A DNA stretch of 64,000 nt from CAMBDS01 sp964355675 (GTDB taxonomy: Bacteria; Electryoneota; AABM5-125-24; Hatepunaeales; Hatepunaeaceae). Position 1 is the first letter of the stretch. Each line of letters starts with the position of its first letter. The stretch spans positions 1 through 64,000 of the forward strand of contig CAYHEC010000009.1 in assembly GCA_964355675.1 (NCBI GenBank), in the 5' to 3' direction. A program made the translations under genes and the position numbers. The notes under the pieces are model-generated. The model worked only from the letters and a program-made list of their open reading frames with translations. It was not told the origin of the DNA and did no database searches. Shown in pieces: positions 24,094-32,676 of this stretch.

Positions 24094-27000
24094 ATCAGCC
24101 ATCGCACTGACATAAAATCGATCCTGATCCTCGGCTCCGGGCCAATCGTCATCGGGCAAGCCTGTGAGTTCGACTATTCCGGGACTCAAGCTGTCCGGGC
24201 ACTGAAGAAACTCGGCTATAGGGTGTTGCTTGTCAACAGCAATCCGGCGACGATCATGACCGACCCGGAACTGGCCGACGCGACCTATATCGAACCGCTG
24301 ACACCTGCGACAGTCGAGCGTATCATCGCCCATGAACGCCCCGATGCGCTTCTGCCGACAATGGGTGGGCAGACCGCGCTCAACCTCGCCACTACCCTGC
24401 ACTTATCCGGTGCGCTAAAGCGTTACGAGGTCGAACTGATCGGCGCTTCATTCGAGGCTATCGACCGGGCTGAAGACAGAGGACGTTTCCAGGAGATCGT
24501 CCGTCAGGTCGGGCTTGATCTTCCCAAGGGCAAGACAGTGCACTCGATCGATGAAGCGGAGAGCACTGCGACCGAGATAGGATTTCCGGTCATCATTAGA
24601 CCAGCATATACTCTCGGTGGAAGCGGTGGCTCAGTGGCATATAATATTCAGGAGTTCAGATCTCTGGCTCAAAACGGATTGTCGATCTCTCCGGTGAATG
24701 AGATTCTTGTCGAAGAATCGCTGATCGGTTGGAAAGAGTTCGAGCTTGAAGTTATGCGCGACCGTCTCGATAATGCCGTAGTTGTCTGCTCGATTGAGAA
24801 CTTTGATCCACTCGGTATTCACACCGGGGATTCGATCACAATAGCTCCAGCGCAGACACTTACCGATAAAGAATATCAGGTGATGCGTGACGCCGCGCTG
24901 GCGATCATGCGGGCAGTGGGAGTTGAATCTGGTGGATCCAATATCCAGTTCGGGCTTGATCCCAAGACAGGCCGGATGGTGGTGATCGAGATGAACCCCC
25001 GCGTCAGCCGTTCATCAGCGCTCGCATCGAAAGCTACTGGATTTCCCATTGCAAAAATTGCCGCTCAGCTTGCCGTCGGAATGACCTTGGGCGAGATTCC
25101 CAACGACATTACCGGCAGAACGGTCTCGGCGTTTGAGCCGACCCTTGATTACGTAGTCGTGAAAATTCCGCGCTGGGCATTCGAGAAGTTTCCTGCCGCC
25201 AACCGAACTCTTGGCACTCAAATGAAGTCGGTCGGCGAGGTGATGGCGATTGGGAGGACGTTTCGTGAGGCGCTTCAGAAGGCGGTTCGCAGTCTTGACA
25301 TCGGACGGGGAGGGCTGGGAGCTGACGGAATGGACGCTTTTCTCATCGGTAATATAGAATCGCATCTTCGTGATGAATGGCGCGAAATTTTTTTGCGCAA
25401 ACTTCGCGTCCCCGGACCAGACAGACTATTTCTGTTGCGCTATGCATTGGCGCTGGAAATTCCCCTGCAAGCCATTACCAGTGCAACCGGCGTCGATCCC
25501 TGGTTCTTGCGGCAGCTACAGGAGCTTCTTCATATCGAGCGAGAACTTGGGCACTGTCAAGTATCGGTTTTTGACGATCCTTTCACTGACCAGTATTCTA
25601 ACGAAATCCTTCTCGAGGCCAAGCGCAACGGATTCTCTGACCGGCAGATTGCTCATATACGTCGCATAACAGAAACTGTTGTCAGATCGCGACGTATCGA
25701 ATTAGGGATGCTTCCGGCTTACCGGACTGTCGATACCTGCGCGGCTGAATTCGAAGCACAGACGCCGTATTTTTATTCGACTTACGGCGAAGAAAATGAA
25801 GCGGAGGCGCTCACCCCCCCCTCACCCCCCCCGCAAGCGGGGAGGGAAAATGCTGAAACGATCCCGCAAGCGGGGGGGGAAATTAGTGAAACGATTCCGC
25901 AGGCGGTAGATGAATTAGGTACTGCGATCATTCTCGGTTCAGGTCCCAACCGTATTGGGCAGGGCATCGAGTTCGATTACTGTTGCGTTCAAGCGGTCAC
26001 CGAATTACGGAAAATGGGCTATAAGGTCGTAATGGTCAACTCGAACCCTGAGACCGTTTCGACCGATTATGACATCGCTGACCGACTTTATTTTGAACCG
26101 TTGACAGCCGAAGATATAATTGGTATCTGCAATCTTGAAAAACCTATCGGCGTCGCTTTACAATTCGGCGGTGGGACGCCGCTGAAGCTTGCCGGACCTT
26201 TACAGCGAGCTGGTATTCCTATCCTCGGCACCTCTCAAGACTCCATCGACCTGACCGAAGACCGCGCCCGATTTGCCAGATTGCTTGCCGAAAATGGCAT
26301 TATCTGTCCACCATTCGGGACAGTAACTTCCATCGAAGAAGCGCTCGTCGTAGCGGAACGAATCGGTTACCCGGTGCTTGTCAGGCCTTCCTACGTTTTG
26401 GGAGGGCGAGCGATGGAGATCGTGTATGATCCCAAACGACTGCGCGAGTTCTATGAGGAAGCTTCACAAGCCTCCGACGGGTCGCCGGTATTGGTTGACC
26501 GGTTTATCGAAGACGCGTTTGAGTTCGATGTGGATGCCGTTGCGGATGGTGAAACATGTGTGATTTGTGGAATCATGCAACATATCGAAGAGGCTGGCAT
26601 CCATTCCGGGGATTCGGCGTGCGTTTTGCCTCCCTATATGCTTTCTGATGAAGTTCGCTCTGAGATGATCATGATCACCAAGCTTTTAGCGATCAAACTT
26701 AAGGTCAAGGGTTTGATGAACCTTCAGTTCGCGCTGCAGGACAGCAGGCTATATGTCATCGAGGTCAATCCTCGTGCCAGTCGGACGATTCCCTTTGTAT
26801 CCAAAGCCACTGGGGTTCCTTGGGCGCGAGTTGCCGCGCGGCTGATGGTTGGAGAGAATCTTGCTACGATGAACCTGCCCGACGATCCCACACCGTCTTA
26901 TGTTTCGGTCAAGGCGGTCAAATTTCCCTTTACACGCTTCGATAAAATCAGTTATTTTCTCGGCCCTGAAATGCGCTCAACTGGCGAGGTTATGGGAATT

Positions 27001-27483
27001 GGAGCCACATTTGGCGAGGCTTTCGATAAGGCAATGCAGGCGGTGGATATGCCTATTCCGGACAGTGGGGGGGTCTTTATCAGCGTCAATGATCGTGATA
27101 AGGAACGAATTATTCCGATTGCCCGAGAATTGTCCGATCTTGGTTTTCGCATTTGGGCGACGGAAGGAACTTGTAAAAATCTCAATCAGGTCGGCATAAA
27201 GGCAGATATCATTTTCAAAGTGAACGAGGGCCGCCCCAGCGTAGTTGACCGGATCATAAACCGCGAAATTCAGATGGTGATCAACACTCCGCTCGGACGT
27301 GAGTCTCATTATGATGAGAAAGCTGTCGGCGCTGAAGCTTACCGCAGAGGGATTCCGAATATCACAACTCTATCAGGAGCCTCCGCCGCCATCCAGGCTA
27401 TCCAAGCGCGCCGGAGTAAAGAGATTTCTGTCAGATCGTTGCAGGAATGGGGGAATTCATCTCGCATTGGAGGGCGGGATTAA
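24094..27483 (+). CDS. carB: Carbamoyl-phosphate synthase large subunit
   Basis: Makes carbamoyl phosphate from bicarbonate, ammonia and two ATP. Two ATP-grasp halves are present, each with its NSNP/GSGP motif, and an MGS-like allosteric domain near the C-terminus (IPIARELSDLGFRIWATEGT). Homology begins at 24094 (SHRTDIKSILILGSGPIVIG), but the codon there is ATC and an ATT lies two codons earlier. The first canonical start, GTG 24223, would delete about 43 conserved residues, and an in-frame TGA precedes. Residues encoded at about 25803-25920 (TPPSPPPQAG, IPQAGG, IPQAVDELG) are a repeat-derived insertion between the halves. The TAA stop lies in a palindrome (27469-27494). Confidence 0.92.
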   Translation: MSHRTDIKSILILGSGPIVIGQACEFDYSGTQAVRALKKLGYRVLLVNSNPATIMTDPELADATYIEPLTPATVERIIAHERPDALLPTMGGQTALNLATTLHLSGALKRYEVELIGASFEAIDRAEDRGRFQEIVRQVGLDLPKGKTVHSIDEAESTATEIGFPVIIRPAYTLGGSGGSVAYNIQEFRSLAQNGLSISPVNEILVEESLIGWKEFELEVMRDRLDNAVVVCSIENFDPLGIHTGDSITIAPAQTLTDKEYQVMRDAALAIMRAVGVESGGSNIQFGLDPKTGRMVVIEMNPRVSRSSALASKATGFPIAKIAAQLAVGMTLGEIPNDITGRTVSAFEPTLDYVVVKIPRWAFEKFPAANRTLGTQMKSVGEVMAIGRTFREALQKAVRSLDIGRGGLGADGMDAFLIGNIESHLRDEWREIFLRKLRVPGPDRLFLLRYALALEIPLQAITSATGVDPWFLRQLQELLHIERELGHCQVSVFDDPFTDQYSNEILLEAKRNGFSDRQIAHIRRITETVVRSRRIELGMLPAYRTVDTCAAEFEAQTPYFYSTYGEENEAEALTPPSPPPQAGRENAETIPQAGGEISETIPQAVDELGTAIILGSGPNRIGQGIEFDYCCVQAVTELRKMGYKVVMVNSNPETVSTDYDIADRLYFEPLTAEDIIGICNLEKPIGVALQFGGGTPLKLAGPLQRAGIPILGTSQDSIDLTEDRARFARLLAENGIICPPFGTVTSIEEALVVAERIGYPVLVRPSYVLGGRAMEIVYDPKRLREFYEEASQASDGSPVLVDRFIEDAFEFDVDAVADGETCVICGIMQHIEEAGIHSGDSACVLPPYMLSDEVRSEMIMITKLLAIKLKVKGLMNLQFALQDSRLYVIEVNPRASRTIPFVSKATGVPWARVAARLMVGENLATMNLPDDPTPSYVSVKAVKFPFTRFDKISYFLGPEMRSTGEVMGIGATFGEAFDKAMQAVDMPIPDSGGVFISVNDRDKERIIPIARELSDLGFRIWATEGTCKNLNQVGIKADIIFKVNEGRPSVVDRIINREIQMVINTPLGRESHYDEKAVGAEAYRRGIPNITTLSGASAAIQAIQARRSKEISVRSLQEWGNSSRIGGRD
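25803..25920. repeat. In-frame C/G-run repeat insertion in carB
   Basis: C-runs, then two copies of CCCGCAAGCGGGG-type palindromes separated by AAACGATcCCGCA-type units, read through in frame between the two synthetase halves. The same type of element is in the deacetylase-like gene at about 61330-61370. Confidence 0.75.
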
Positions 27484-27494
27484 TCCCGCCCTCC
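27469..27494. repeat. 26-bp palindrome supplying the carB stop
   Basis: Perfect palindrome, half-arm GGAGGGCGGGATT. An identical sequence is translated in another frame inside the rlmI-like gene (55740-55765). The central TAA is the carB stop codon. Confidence 0.9.
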
Positions 27495-27553
27495 AAGCGC
27501 AATTGGTGGCGTTAGAATTAAAAATTAAAGCCACTTAAACGAGGATTAATAAG

Positions 27554-28354
27554 ATGAACTTAAATCCCAACAAATCGCACACAGCCCTTATTACGGGCGC
27601 ATCAGAAGGGATCGGGTACGAGCTCGCCAAAATAATGGCGGCTGACGGCTGGAATCTGGTGCTGGTTGCGAGGCGGGAGGACATTCTTCGTGATCTCGCG
27701 ACGAATTTGATATTGAAACATGGTATAAAATGTGCGGCTGTCCCGGCTGATCTTTCCAATCCTAAGAGCGTGACGAATATCATCGAAAAACTCTCCGACC
27801 ATAAGGTCAAAATCGACGCGCTGATCAATAATGCCGGGTTTGGGTATTATGGGATGTTTGACGGCCAGACTTTTGAGCCGCTTCAGTCGATGATCGAAGT
27901 GAACATCTCATCTCTGATAAGCCTGACGAAAGCATTTTTGCCCGGAATGATCGAACGAAAGCACGGTTTGGTGATGAACGTAGCCTCTACCGCCGCATTT
28001 CAGCCAGTCCCGACCAACGCTGTTTATGGCGCTACGAAAGCCTTCGTGCTCTCGTTCAGTGAGGCGCTTGCTACTGAGTTGAAGGGAACCGGCGTGACGG
28101 TCACTTGTCTCTGTCCGGGGGTGACCCGGACCGGTTTTGCCAGAGTTGCTGGAGCCGACCACCTCGACGTTGACTTTCGCGGCGCGATGAGCGCCGATGG
28201 GGTGGCACGACTTGGTTACAGGGCGATGATGGCAGGCAGGCGAACGGTTGTGACTGGTGGAATGAATAAATTCCTTGCCTTTTGCACGAGGCTGGCACCG
28301 CGGAGTCTGGCGGCGAATGTCGCTTTTGCATTGATGAAAAAGCGGAGGGGGTAG
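27554..28354 (+). CDS. Short-chain dehydrogenase/reductase
   Basis: 266 residues. Cofactor-binding TGASEGIGYELA (residues 14-25), NNAGFGYYG, and the catalytic Ser (VASTAAFQPV) with YGATK (Tyr-x-x-x-Lys) identify a classical SDR. Arg at the end of the second strand (LVARRED) suggests NADP(H). It resembles the DltE/YqjQ-like group acting on lipid or small carbonyl substrates, but the substrate is unknown. GAGG lies upstream of the ATG, and the gene starts 70 bp after carB. Confidence 0.88.
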   Translation: MNLNPNKSHTALITGASEGIGYELAKIMAADGWNLVLVARREDILRDLATNLILKHGIKCAAVPADLSNPKSVTNIIEKLSDHKVKIDALINNAGFGYYGMFDGQTFEPLQSMIEVNISSLISLTKAFLPGMIERKHGLVMNVASTAAFQPVPTNAVYGATKAFVLSFSEALATELKGTGVTVTCLCPGVTRTGFARVAGADHLDVDFRGAMSADGVARLGYRAMMAGRRTVVTGGMNKFLAFCTRLAPRSLAANVAFALMKKRRG

Positions 28355-28383
28355 TTATATTGATTCTAACGAAAAAAATGATC

Positions 28384-28545
28384 TGCGTGTAGCCCGCACA
28401 GCTTTGCTGGGCGGATGTCCCATATAAAACCCGCAGAGCAAAGCTCAGCGGGAACACGCTATAGTTTTGTAACAGAACGGACGTCTCGCCCGTTTCTTAC
28501 ATGATAACTCAAAAACGGGCGAGACGCCCAATCTACCAAATTACA
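28384..28545. repeat. Four half-palindromes forming two inverted pairs
   Basis: AGCCCGCACAGCTTTGCTGG pairs loosely with ACCCGCAGAGCAAAGCTCAG (28389-28452). GACGTCTCGCCCGTTTCTTA (28480-) pairs with AAAACGGGCGAGACGCCC (28511-28530). It fills the gap before the ammonia-lyase gene. Confidence 0.7.
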
Positions 28546-28562
28546 TCTTCTCGGAATAACAA

Positions 28563-30104
28563 ATGACTCTTCAAATCGAAGGCAACGGCCTTAATATCGA
28601 TCAGCTCGCCTCGGTCGCCCGTGGCGGAATAAAAGTAGAATTATCAGTCGCCGCAAAGGATCGCATTGAGGCCTCCGCGGCTCTTTTGCAAAGGCTTGTA
28701 GCCAAAGACATTGCTATCTACGGCGTCACCACCGGAATCGGTGAGTTCGCCCGCATCCGAGTCTCGCCCGAACAGGGAGCCGAGCTTCAGCGCCGCATTA
28801 TATACTCCCACGCCGCAGGCGTCGGCGATCCCTTCGCGCTGGAAAACGTCCGTGGAGCGATGTTGCTTCGCGCCAATACCCTATCGCGAGGCAACTCAGG
28901 CGTCCGCCTTAAAACCGTGCAGATGCTTCTCGACATGCTCAACCGAGGTGTGACGCCGGTAGTCTATGAAAAAGGCTCACTCGGCGTATCGGGCGACCTC
29001 TCGCCGCTCTCCCAGCTTGCCGTTGTCGCGCTCGGCGAGGGGGAAGCCTTCTACGAAGGTGTGAGGATGCCGGGCGGGAAAGCGCTTGAGAAAGCCGGAC
29101 TCAAGCCGATTGACCTGACCTATAAGGAAGGACTGGGGCTGATTAATGGCAGTCAGATGTCAACGGCTGGCGCGGCGCTGATCCTCGTTGACTCACGTAA
29201 TTTATTGAAAAATGGCTTCATCGCCGCGGCAATGACCATCGATGCTCTGAAAGGCGTCCAGTCAGCTTATGACGCGAGACTTCACGCCGTCAGACCATTC
29301 AACGGGCAAAATGTCGTTGCAGGTCATCTGCGCCGATTGATGGCGAACTCAGCAGTAATCAAGGAAGGTTCGTCGAAGGTGCAGGACGGCTACTCGATGC
29401 GCTGTACTCCGCAAGTGCAAGGTCCTTCGGTCGATTGCTGGCGGTATGTTCGGACTCAAGTCGAGACGGAAATGAACTCAACTTGTGACAACCCACTTTT
29501 TTTCACTGAGGATGAAGACTACCTCGCCGGAGGCAATTTCCACAGCCAGAACATCGCGCTCGCGATTGATTTCCTCGCGATGGCAATGGCTGAAATCGCC
29601 GATCTTTCCGAGCGTCACACGAACCGCCTGATGAATCCGGTGCTTTCCGGGCTTCCGGACTTTCTTGTTAAGGGGGAAGGGCTGAATTCGGGGTTGATGG
29701 TCGCGCAATACACTGCGGCGGCGCTGGTCAGCGAGAACAAGGTGCTTGCCCATCCGGCGGTGGTTGATTCGATTTCAGTTTCAGCCGATCAAGAGGACCA
29801 TGTCGCCATGACGCCGATCTGCGTCCGCAAGTGCGCGGAAATTCTTCGCAACGTAGGGAATGTGCTTGCCATCGAGATCATGTCGGCGGCGCAGGCGTTT
29901 GATTTCCGGCTCCCACTTGAGCCGGGGGAGGGAACTCGCATCGCCTACCGGAAGGTGCGAGAGGTCATTCCGCATTTGGTAGATGACCGCGTGCTATATC
30001 CCGACATCGAAGCGATTGCCAAGCTTGTCAAGTCCGGCGCGATTGTGTCGGCTGTAGAGGCGGAGTTGGGGGAGTTGGGGTTTGAGGAACGGAAGGAGTG
30101 CTGA
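28563..30104 (+). CDS. hutH: Histidine/aromatic amino acid ammonia-lyase family enzyme
   Basis: 513 residues, the usual length. The His-type motif IYSHAAGVGDP is present near residue 80, and EGLGLINGSQMSTA, QDGYSMRCTPQVQGP and SADQEDHVAM are conserved family blocks. These enzymes need an MIO group formed from Ala-Ser-Gly. Here the loop reads GSLGVSGDLSPLS, with Val in the first position, which is unusual. Histidine ammonia-lyase is the best guess from SHAAG; a tyrosine or phenylalanine lyase or aminomutase is possible. The stop codon sits in a small GCTGAAGC/GCTTCAGC palindrome. No other hut gene is nearby. Confidence 0.85.
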   Translation: MTLQIEGNGLNIDQLASVARGGIKVELSVAAKDRIEASAALLQRLVAKDIAIYGVTTGIGEFARIRVSPEQGAELQRRIIYSHAAGVGDPFALENVRGAMLLRANTLSRGNSGVRLKTVQMLLDMLNRGVTPVVYEKGSLGVSGDLSPLSQLAVVALGEGEAFYEGVRMPGGKALEKAGLKPIDLTYKEGLGLINGSQMSTAGAALILVDSRNLLKNGFIAAAMTIDALKGVQSAYDARLHAVRPFNGQNVVAGHLRRLMANSAVIKEGSSKVQDGYSMRCTPQVQGPSVDCWRYVRTQVETEMNSTCDNPLFFTEDEDYLAGGNFHSQNIALAIDFLAMAMAEIADLSERHTNRLMNPVLSGLPDFLVKGEGLNSGLMVAQYTAAALVSENKVLAHPAVVDSISVSADQEDHVAMTPICVRKCAEILRNVGNVLAIEIMSAAQAFDFRLPLEPGEGTRIAYRKVREVIPHLVDDRVLYPDIEAIAKLVKSGAIVSAVEAELGELGFEERKEC

Positions 30105-30133
30105 AGCTTGCTTCAGCCGTTAGATCAAATCGG

Positions 30134-30328
30134 TGCCGCAGGGTGTCCTCACCCTGCGGTAAATCATTGACTATCAATAACTACGCCGTCGGGTGAGGAC
30201 ACCCGACGGCAAGACGTAGGGCGCATTGCAATGCGCCCTACGTCTTGAATAACGTAAGGTGTCAACCCCGGAGGGTTGACACCTTTCGTCTTTTTGGTAG
30301 AGGGGTGGTCGGGTTCGGCGACCCGACC
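30134..30328. repeat. Five consecutive palindromes
   Basis: 30134-30161 (arm TGCCGCAGGGTG), 30185-30210 (GCCGTCGGGTG), 30213-30244 (perfect 32 bp, half GACGTAGGGCGCATTG), 30257-30284 (AGGTGTCAACCC) and 30307-30328 (GGTCGGGT). They fill the gap between convergent genes and could also terminate transcription. Confidence 0.9.
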
Positions 30329-30336
30329 TACGCGAA

Positions 30337-32613
30337 CTACTTTAGCAGTATCAACTTCTGAGTTCTGGCTCCCCAGGTGGTCTCAAGTTTAAGTATATAA
30401 ATGCCTGCAGGCACTGATGCGGCGTCCCAGATCAAGCTGTGCGAACCGGCAGACTGAGCGCCATGTACAAGCGTTTCGACCAATTGCCCTCGTGAATCGT
30501 AAATAAACAAATCAACCGAAGACTCCTTTGGGAGCGTATAGGTGATGCTGGTCGAAGCGTTGAATGGGTTAGGATAAGGTATTGCCAGAGCAATCATATC
30601 GGGTAACGTACCAACCTCGATAACCAGTGACCAGACAGATTTGCCATCGATGATCATCTCGATCTGGTAGCGGGCAGGTTCGCCCGGTCTTGTTTGTGCG
30701 TCGAAGAAGGTGGTCGTCCGAAGGGGAGAGTCGTTCAGGCGTGTGAAAGGCGCTTCTTTTCCTTCTGCGCGATAAACATTATAAACGGCAAAGGAAGTCA
30801 CGCCGACGGCGCTCCAGTTGAGTTCGATCCCGCCGGTGACGGGGGTAGCCTGAACCATGGCGATAGCGGGTTCTTCGACGGCGTCCGGTTCTTCAAATTC
30901 AGTGTAACGAGTAAGGATGCTGAAACGGAGGGAAAGTTCGATGATCTTGTTGATAATCCTTTGGTTTTCCCCATGCACGTCTATCCAATCGATCCAATAA
31001 TCGATCGTCGCTTTTGCCCACATTCTCGGGACAAACGCGTTTTCCTCGTTCCATTCGGGGAACTCCATATCTGTGAACGAGAATGTTGTGTCGCCATCGA
31101 CCATGCGGCCAGTCAACGCTACTTCGTAATTTCCGAAACTGTCATACCTTCCAAAAAGGTAAAGTTGGCGGCCAGCAGAGATGTCCTGCAATTCTACCGG
31201 AGCAAGACTGTCGATTTCCAGCCCATCCCCGAAGTCAACAACCGGATTTCCGAGCGCGGGGGTAGCAATGTACTGGAAGAAATGCGCGATGGTTGAGTCG
31301 ATTCGCTCTCGATTGGTATCGACGAAATAAGCTCGGCCTCGATTTCCGAAAGCCAGTCCATTTAACAAACCATGATTAACGTCCTGCCCGATTCCGAAGC
31401 AGAAGATGCGGGCGTTATGTTGATTTGCATTTGCCACAGCGTTAATGATCTCCTGCGAATCTGTTGATTCGCCTGCGGTCGGTAGTCCGTCGGTTATGAA
31501 GACAACCTGATTGACGGTTCCCTCGCCCATATTCTGTGAGACGGCGGCTGTCAACGCTCCGTAGATATTGGTTGAACCGGAGGCTGGAAGCGCATTTACA
31601 TAGTTCCTTGCAGAAGTTATATTTGCCGCCGAAGCTGGAATCATATTCTGCCGGAAGAGTCTTACGTCTGTGGCAAAATCGATGACGTTGAAGTTATCAT
31701 TGGCGATTAACCGGTTGAGACAGGTTATTGCCGCTGACCTTGCCTGTACTATTTTTGTTCCGTTCATGCTTCCCGACCTGTCGAAGACAAAGGTAAAGTA
31801 CTTCCGAACCTGTTCTTCGGGATCGACGATGCCGGGCTCCATTACCAACATGAAATATCCAGCGCTCGAACTATCGCCACGATGGGTGTAGAGCCAGCCG
31901 CCGATGTCTTCCTGATTGAAGCGGATGTTCAATTGCCAATCTGCTCGCGGGCGAAGATTATTGATCTTCAATTCAGCAGTGGCGTTGTATTGCCCCTGCA
32001 TTGCGATATGAGTCAATTGATTCTGCTCACCTGTACAGAGAATTTCCGACATCTGGCGCCGGGAATTGATCGATACTTCGAGTGAAACGGAATCAATAGT
32101 GGCGAACAGAAATTGTCCCAAATTAAAAGGATACTTTGCTGAGACGACGCCGAAGTCGTAAGGAAGTAACTCGGCATACTGCAGTTGTACCGCAAATGAT
32201 CCGGGCGGGATTGAATCGAGGAAGATGCTGAACGGATTTTCAGACAGGTAGTTTCTGAGATCAGCGTTATCGGGAGCGCCGCCACCGGGGCCGCCTTGTT
32301 CACCGGGACGAAGAAAATAGGGAACGAATTCATCACCGTTCCAGTAGCCGAATCCGGTGACGCTTGCCGCCGCCGGGAGGCGGAAGTGGAAGGTCGCATC
32401 GACATGGTTTTCGCCGGAAATCCTGAATACATCCCTGATGGTTGTAATTGCAATCTGGTCATGGATTTCGATGTTGACATGGATTTCTTTGAGCGGCATG
32501 TACTCATCGTCTCGATGTTGATGTGGGATGCGGAGGACGCCGTTACCGAACGCCGTTGCTGAGAAGAATGCAACGGTCAAGGCGAGTAGAGTGAGGATCT
32601 TTGCGCTTTTCAT
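30337..32613 (-). CDS. VIT/VWA-domain exported protein with type IX sorting domain
   Basis: 758 residues with a signal peptide (residues 1-23). A VIT domain (about 35-180; IEIHDQIAITTIRDVF) is followed by a von Willebrand A domain (about 265-440) with an intact MIDAS (DRSGSMNGT, then the Thr/Asp loops ASGSTNIYG and FITDGLPT), as in inter-alpha-trypsin inhibitor heavy chains. A fibronectin III-like segment follows, and the C-terminus is a type IX sorting domain (IPYPNPFNASTSITY, LKLETTWGARTQKLILLK). It is probably a metal-dependent surface adhesion protein. AAGGAG precedes the ATG. It is the last gene of the minus-strand envelope operon. Confidence 0.9.
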   Translation of the reverse strand: MKSAKILTLLALTVAFFSATAFGNGVLRIPHQHRDDEYMPLKEIHVNIEIHDQIAITTIRDVFRISGENHVDATFHFRLPAAASVTGFGYWNGDEFVPYFLRPGEQGGPGGGAPDNADLRNYLSENPFSIFLDSIPPGSFAVQLQYAELLPYDFGVVSAKYPFNLGQFLFATIDSVSLEVSINSRRQMSEILCTGEQNQLTHIAMQGQYNATAELKINNLRPRADWQLNIRFNQEDIGGWLYTHRGDSSSAGYFMLVMEPGIVDPEEQVRKYFTFVFDRSGSMNGTKIVQARSAAITCLNRLIANDNFNVIDFATDVRLFRQNMIPASAANITSARNYVNALPASGSTNIYGALTAAVSQNMGEGTVNQVVFITDGLPTAGESTDSQEIINAVANANQHNARIFCFGIGQDVNHGLLNGLAFGNRGRAYFVDTNRERIDSTIAHFFQYIATPALGNPVVDFGDGLEIDSLAPVELQDISAGRQLYLFGRYDSFGNYEVALTGRMVDGDTTFSFTDMEFPEWNEENAFVPRMWAKATIDYWIDWIDVHGENQRIINKIIELSLRFSILTRYTEFEEPDAVEEPAIAMVQATPVTGGIELNWSAVGVTSFAVYNVYRAEGKEAPFTRLNDSPLRTTTFFDAQTRPGEPARYQIEMIIDGKSVWSLVIEVGTLPDMIALAIPYPNPFNASTSITYTLPKESSVDLFIYDSRGQLVETLVHGAQSAGSHSLIWDAASVPAGIYILKLETTWGARTQKLILLK

Positions 32614-32643
32614 TGTCTGGCTCCTTTAAGTTACTTGTTCTAT

Positions 32644-32676
32644 ATTATTAATTATTAATTCTTAATTCTTAATTTA
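32644..32676. repeat. Heptamer tandem array
   Basis: ATTAATT x2, CTTAATT x2 and flanking partial units, in the 60-bp gap upstream of the VIT/VWA gene. It touches the stop codon of the preceding gene. Confidence 0.8.
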
